This document shows, one piece after another, positions 61,709-64,000 of a DNA stretch of 64,000 nt (within the stretch, counting starts at the first letter, position 1; each line of letters opens with the position of its first letter). The stretch is from positions 3,100,001-3,164,000 of the forward strand of contig NZ_CP072611.1 in NCBI RefSeq assembly GCF_017815515.1, given 5' to 3'. The notes under the pieces were generated by a model, which was not told the origin of the DNA, made no database searches, and saw only the letters and a list, made by a program, of their open reading frames with translations. The translations under genes were made by a program, and so were the position numbers. This stretch comes from Aureimonas populi (GTDB lineage Bacteria; Pseudomonadota; Alphaproteobacteria; Rhizobiales; Rhizobiaceae).

Positions 61709-64000
61709 CGCTCCCCGAGCTTTCGCTCAAGCGCCCTGTTTTCATCACGGTCCTCAACCTGCTCATCGTCCTGATCGGCGTCGTCGCGCTCACGCGCCTG
61801 CCGGTACGGGAGCTTCCCCAGATAATTTCCGCCGAGGTCACGGTCACCGTCGCCTATACCGGCGCTTCGCCCGAGGTGATCGACGCCCAGATATCCTCGG
61901 TCGTCGAGGGCGCGCTGGCGGGCATAACCGGCCTGCGCTCGATGATGTCCGAGACGGAACGAGGCAGCACGCGGACCGTGCTGACCTTCGATCCGGGTAT
62001 CGATATCGATTTCGCGGCGAACGACGTCCGCTCGGCCATCGACACCATCGTCGCGGAATTGCCCGATGACGCCGATCCCCCGGTTGTCGAGAAGAACAAC
62101 AGCCAGGCCGAGCCCGTGCTTCGCTTAAGCCTGTCGTCGACGTCCATGACCCCGATGGAGCTGACGGACTGGGCCTCGCGCAACCTCACGGAGAGGCTTT
62201 CGCGCCTGCCCGGCGTGGCGCGCGCGTCGATCTTCGGCGCACGCGATCCCGCGATGCGCATCTGGCTGGATACGAGCGCCATGGCCGAGCATTCGGTTAC
62301 GGCACAGGATGTCATCTCCGCGCTGGGGTCATGGAATCTCGAACTGCCCACGGGCGACATCGAGACGGGCGCCCGCCAGATCCAGCTTCTGGCCCGAACC
62401 CGTCTCGGCACGCCCGAGGAATTCAGCGAGATCGTCGTGCGGGATCAGGGCGCGCGCCCGTTCCTGCTCGGCGACGTGGCACGCGTGGAAGTCGCGCCGG
62501 AGGCGACCGAGAGCAATTTCCGCACGAACGGCGTTTCGGGCCTCGGGATCGGCATACAGGCGCAGGCTCAGGCGAACACGGTTCTCATCTCCGAAGCGGT
62601 CCGCGCCGAGGTGAACCGCATCGTCCCGAACCTGCCCGACGGCATGACTCTCGAAATCACCTCCGACGAGGCGGTCTTCATCGAAAGCACGATCGCGGAG
62701 GTCCTGCGGGTTTTCGTGGAAGCCATCGTGCTCGTCATGGTCGTGATCTTCCTCTTCCTCGGTTCGGTGCGGCTGTCGCTCGTCCCGGTGGTGACGATCC
62801 CCATTTCGCTGCTCGGCGCCGCCATCAGCATGCTCATCCTCGGCTTCTCGATCAACATCCTGACCCTGTTCGCGCTCATTCTCGCCATCGGGATCGTGGT
62901 CGACGACGCGATCATCGTGCTGGAGAACATCCAGCGGCACAAACGCGAGGGTGTCACCACGATCGAGGCCGTCCGGCGCGGCACGAACCAGGTGAACTTC
63001 GCGGTCATCGCGATCACGGCCGTGCTCGCCGCCGTGTTCCTGCCGGTCAGCTTCATGGAAGGCGAGATCGGCCAGTTGTTCGCGGAGTTCGGGATCGTTC
63101 TCACCGTCGCGGTTCTGGTGTCCGGCTTCGTTGCGCTGACCCTGTCGCCGGTGCTTGCATCCCTGGTCATGCGCGACGACGAGCGCGCCAATCTTCTCAC
63201 CCGGACGAGCGAACGGGTGCTCGGCGCGCTGGAGCGGACCTATCGCGCAATCCTGTCGCGCCTTCTCCATGCGCCCGTGGCCCTGCTCGCACTGACCGGA
63301 TTCGTCATGGGGATGGCCTGGGTCGTCTACGGCCAGCTTCCGCAGCAGCTGATCCCGAACGAAGACCGCGGCCAGTTCCGCATCTATCTCGCCGCGCCGC
63401 AGGGCACCAGTCTCGAACGAACGGATGTCATCACCGCGCAGGTCGAGGCCATTCTCGACCCCCTGCGGCGGACCCGGTCGCCGGAAGGGGTCATCGAAAG
63501 CGTGTCGACCATCGTCGGTCATACCGGCGACATCCGCCGCGCCCAGATCGAGGTGAACCTCGTGCCGTGGAACGAGCGCAGCGTCACCGTCGAGGACGTT
63601 CTCGCCGAGCTTGGCCCGCAGCTCGACGCGGTCACCGACGCCATGCTCATGACGCGCGTGACCGGCGGCCTGGGGGGCGGTGCCGAGGACGGCTTGCAGT
63701 GGATGCTCGGCGGGCCTGACGTGGAAACGGCCGCGGAGTGGGCGGAAGAGCTGGCCGAGCTCCTGGAGGAGACGGGCAGGTTCGAGGAGGTGGAGATCGA
63801 CTATGCCGTGAACCAGCCGGCGGCGATGATCACCATCGATCGGGCGCGCGCCCAGGATCTCGACGTGGATGCGCATGCCGTCACGCAGACGCTGCAAGTG
63901 CTTTTCGCCTCCCACAGTGTCGGCGAATATGCCAGGGACGGACGCCAGTATCCGGTCATTCTCCAGGCCGCTGCCGGGGATCGCGCCTCGCTTGCGGCGC
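61705..64000 (+). CDS. RND efflux inner-membrane pump (3' end beyond window)
   Basis: The first 765 residues of an AcrB/MdtB-like proton-driven exporter of about 1030 residues. The start MTLPELSLKRPVFITVLNLL is the usual first membrane helix. The proton-relay Asp pair is in IGIVVDDAIIVLENIQRHK, and the porter-loop pattern (SRLPGVARASIFGARD) is typical of hydrophobe/amphiphile pumps. The cut comes in the second porter half. No outer-membrane factor gene is seen in the window; it may follow to the right or be shared. Confidence 0.93.
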   Translation, partial: MTLPELSLKRPVFITVLNLLIVLIGVVALTRLPVRELPQIISAEVTVTVAYTGASPEVIDAQISSVVEGALAGITGLRSMMSETERGSTRTVLTFDPGIDIDFAANDVRSAIDTIVAELPDDADPPVVEKNNSQAEPVLRLSLSSTSMTPMELTDWASRNLTERLSRLPGVARASIFGARDPAMRIWLDTSAMAEHSVTAQDVISALGSWNLELPTGDIETGARQIQLLARTRLGTPEEFSEIVVRDQGARPFLLGDVARVEVAPEATESNFRTNGVSGLGIGIQAQAQANTVLISEAVRAEVNRIVPNLPDGMTLEITSDEAVFIESTIAEVLRVFVEAIVLVMVVIFLFLGSVRLSLVPVVTIPISLLGAAISMLILGFSINILTLFALILAIGIVVDDAIIVLENIQRHKREGVTTIEAVRRGTNQVNFAVIAITAVLAAVFLPVSFMEGEIGQLFAEFGIVLTVAVLVSGFVALTLSPVLASLVMRDDERANLLTRTSERVLGALERTYRAILSRLLHAPVALLALTGFVMGMAWVVYGQLPQQLIPNEDRGQFRIYLAAPQGTSLERTDVITAQVEAILDPLRRTRSPEGVIESVSTIVGHTGDIRRAQIEVNLVPWNERSVTVEDVLAELGPQLDAVTDAMLMTRVTGGLGGGAEDGLQWMLGGPDVETAAEWAEELAELLEETGRFEEVEIDYAVNQPAAMITIDRARAQDLDVDAHAVTQTLQVLFASHSVGEYARDGRQYPVILQAAAGDRASLAA

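Noticed and set aside
1-64000. CRISPR arrays, rRNA or tRNA genes
   Set aside because: No spaced direct-repeat array, cloverleaf with a conserved T-loop, or rRNA signature was recognised by eye; a tRNA-search program would settle small cases.

Overview
This window is GC-rich, densely coded DNA from an alphaproteobacterium, most likely of the order Hyphomicrobiales (Rhizobiales), perhaps near the Aurantimonadaceae. Supporting marks are a free-standing Fo operon in the order atpI-atpB-atpE-atpF'-atpF, a DUF6101 protein, an IalB-family protein, a full-length Sua5, an alphaproteobacterial GTTC-N7-GTTC SOS box, and rhizobial-type neighbours such as S49 peptidase / glyQ / YpfJ-like / glyS. No rRNA gene, tRNA gene or CRISPR array was recognised.

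Positions 1-52,006 are core chromosome, in short operons on both strands. From the left: the end of coxB (cytochrome c oxidase subunit II), an IalB protein, tldD, pdxH, a small lipoprotein, a CbpA-type DnaJ protein, fabI and a histidine phosphatase. Next is a forward run of aroC, a deacetylase-fold hydrolase, xseB, dxs, tlyA and a TrmA-family RNA methyltransferase. A reverse fatty-acid block follows (crotonase and two large acyl-CoA dehydrogenases). Then come purD, ubiA, DUF6101, a GlcD-like FAD dehydrogenase, sua5, a secreted GH25 protein and the glyS/YpfJ-like/glyQ/S49 peptidase group. After that: a small-molecule or tRNA methyltransferase, DUF2007, a polyprenyl diphosphate synthase, a large TPR protein, ispE, moaB, a LexA-boxed radical SAM protein and rnhB. 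The core ends with the Fo operon, a SleB-type hydrolase, der, a YfgM-like protein, a ProX-like binding protein, ggt and a copper-type P-ATPase. The isoprenoid genes dxs, ispE, the polyprenyl synthase and ubiA together supply a quinone side chain.

At about 52.1-54.7 kb the character changes to a graveyard of mobile DNA. There is a complete IS481-family element with a 6-bp target duplication, a truncated IS5-family transposase with a nonsense codon, scraps of a Trb-type conjugation module (trbI and a DUF2274 gene) and a LysR regulator broken by a stop codon.

From 54.7 kb to the right end lies what looks like an acquired envelope-stress island. Reverse-strand genes encode a PmtA-like phospholipid N-methyltransferase overlapping a DedA-family membrane protein, a Tat-exported NmrA-like protein, and an OmpR-type response regulator with its sensor kinase. 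Forward-strand genes encode an integral-membrane methyltransferase of the ICMT/PEMT type followed by an RND adaptor and pump (cut by the window end). Two 45-bp elements that match at 39 positions, in opposite orientation and both bounded by TGTA...TACA, flank the two-component genes exactly. One lies before the NmrA gene and one lies between the regulator gene and the methyltransferase-efflux operon. They are the strongest candidates for a shared operator, or for the ends of a mobile regulatory cassette. Combining lipid methylation, a DedA transporter, a Tat dehydrogenase-fold protein and RND efflux under one two-component system is the most novel arrangement in the window.
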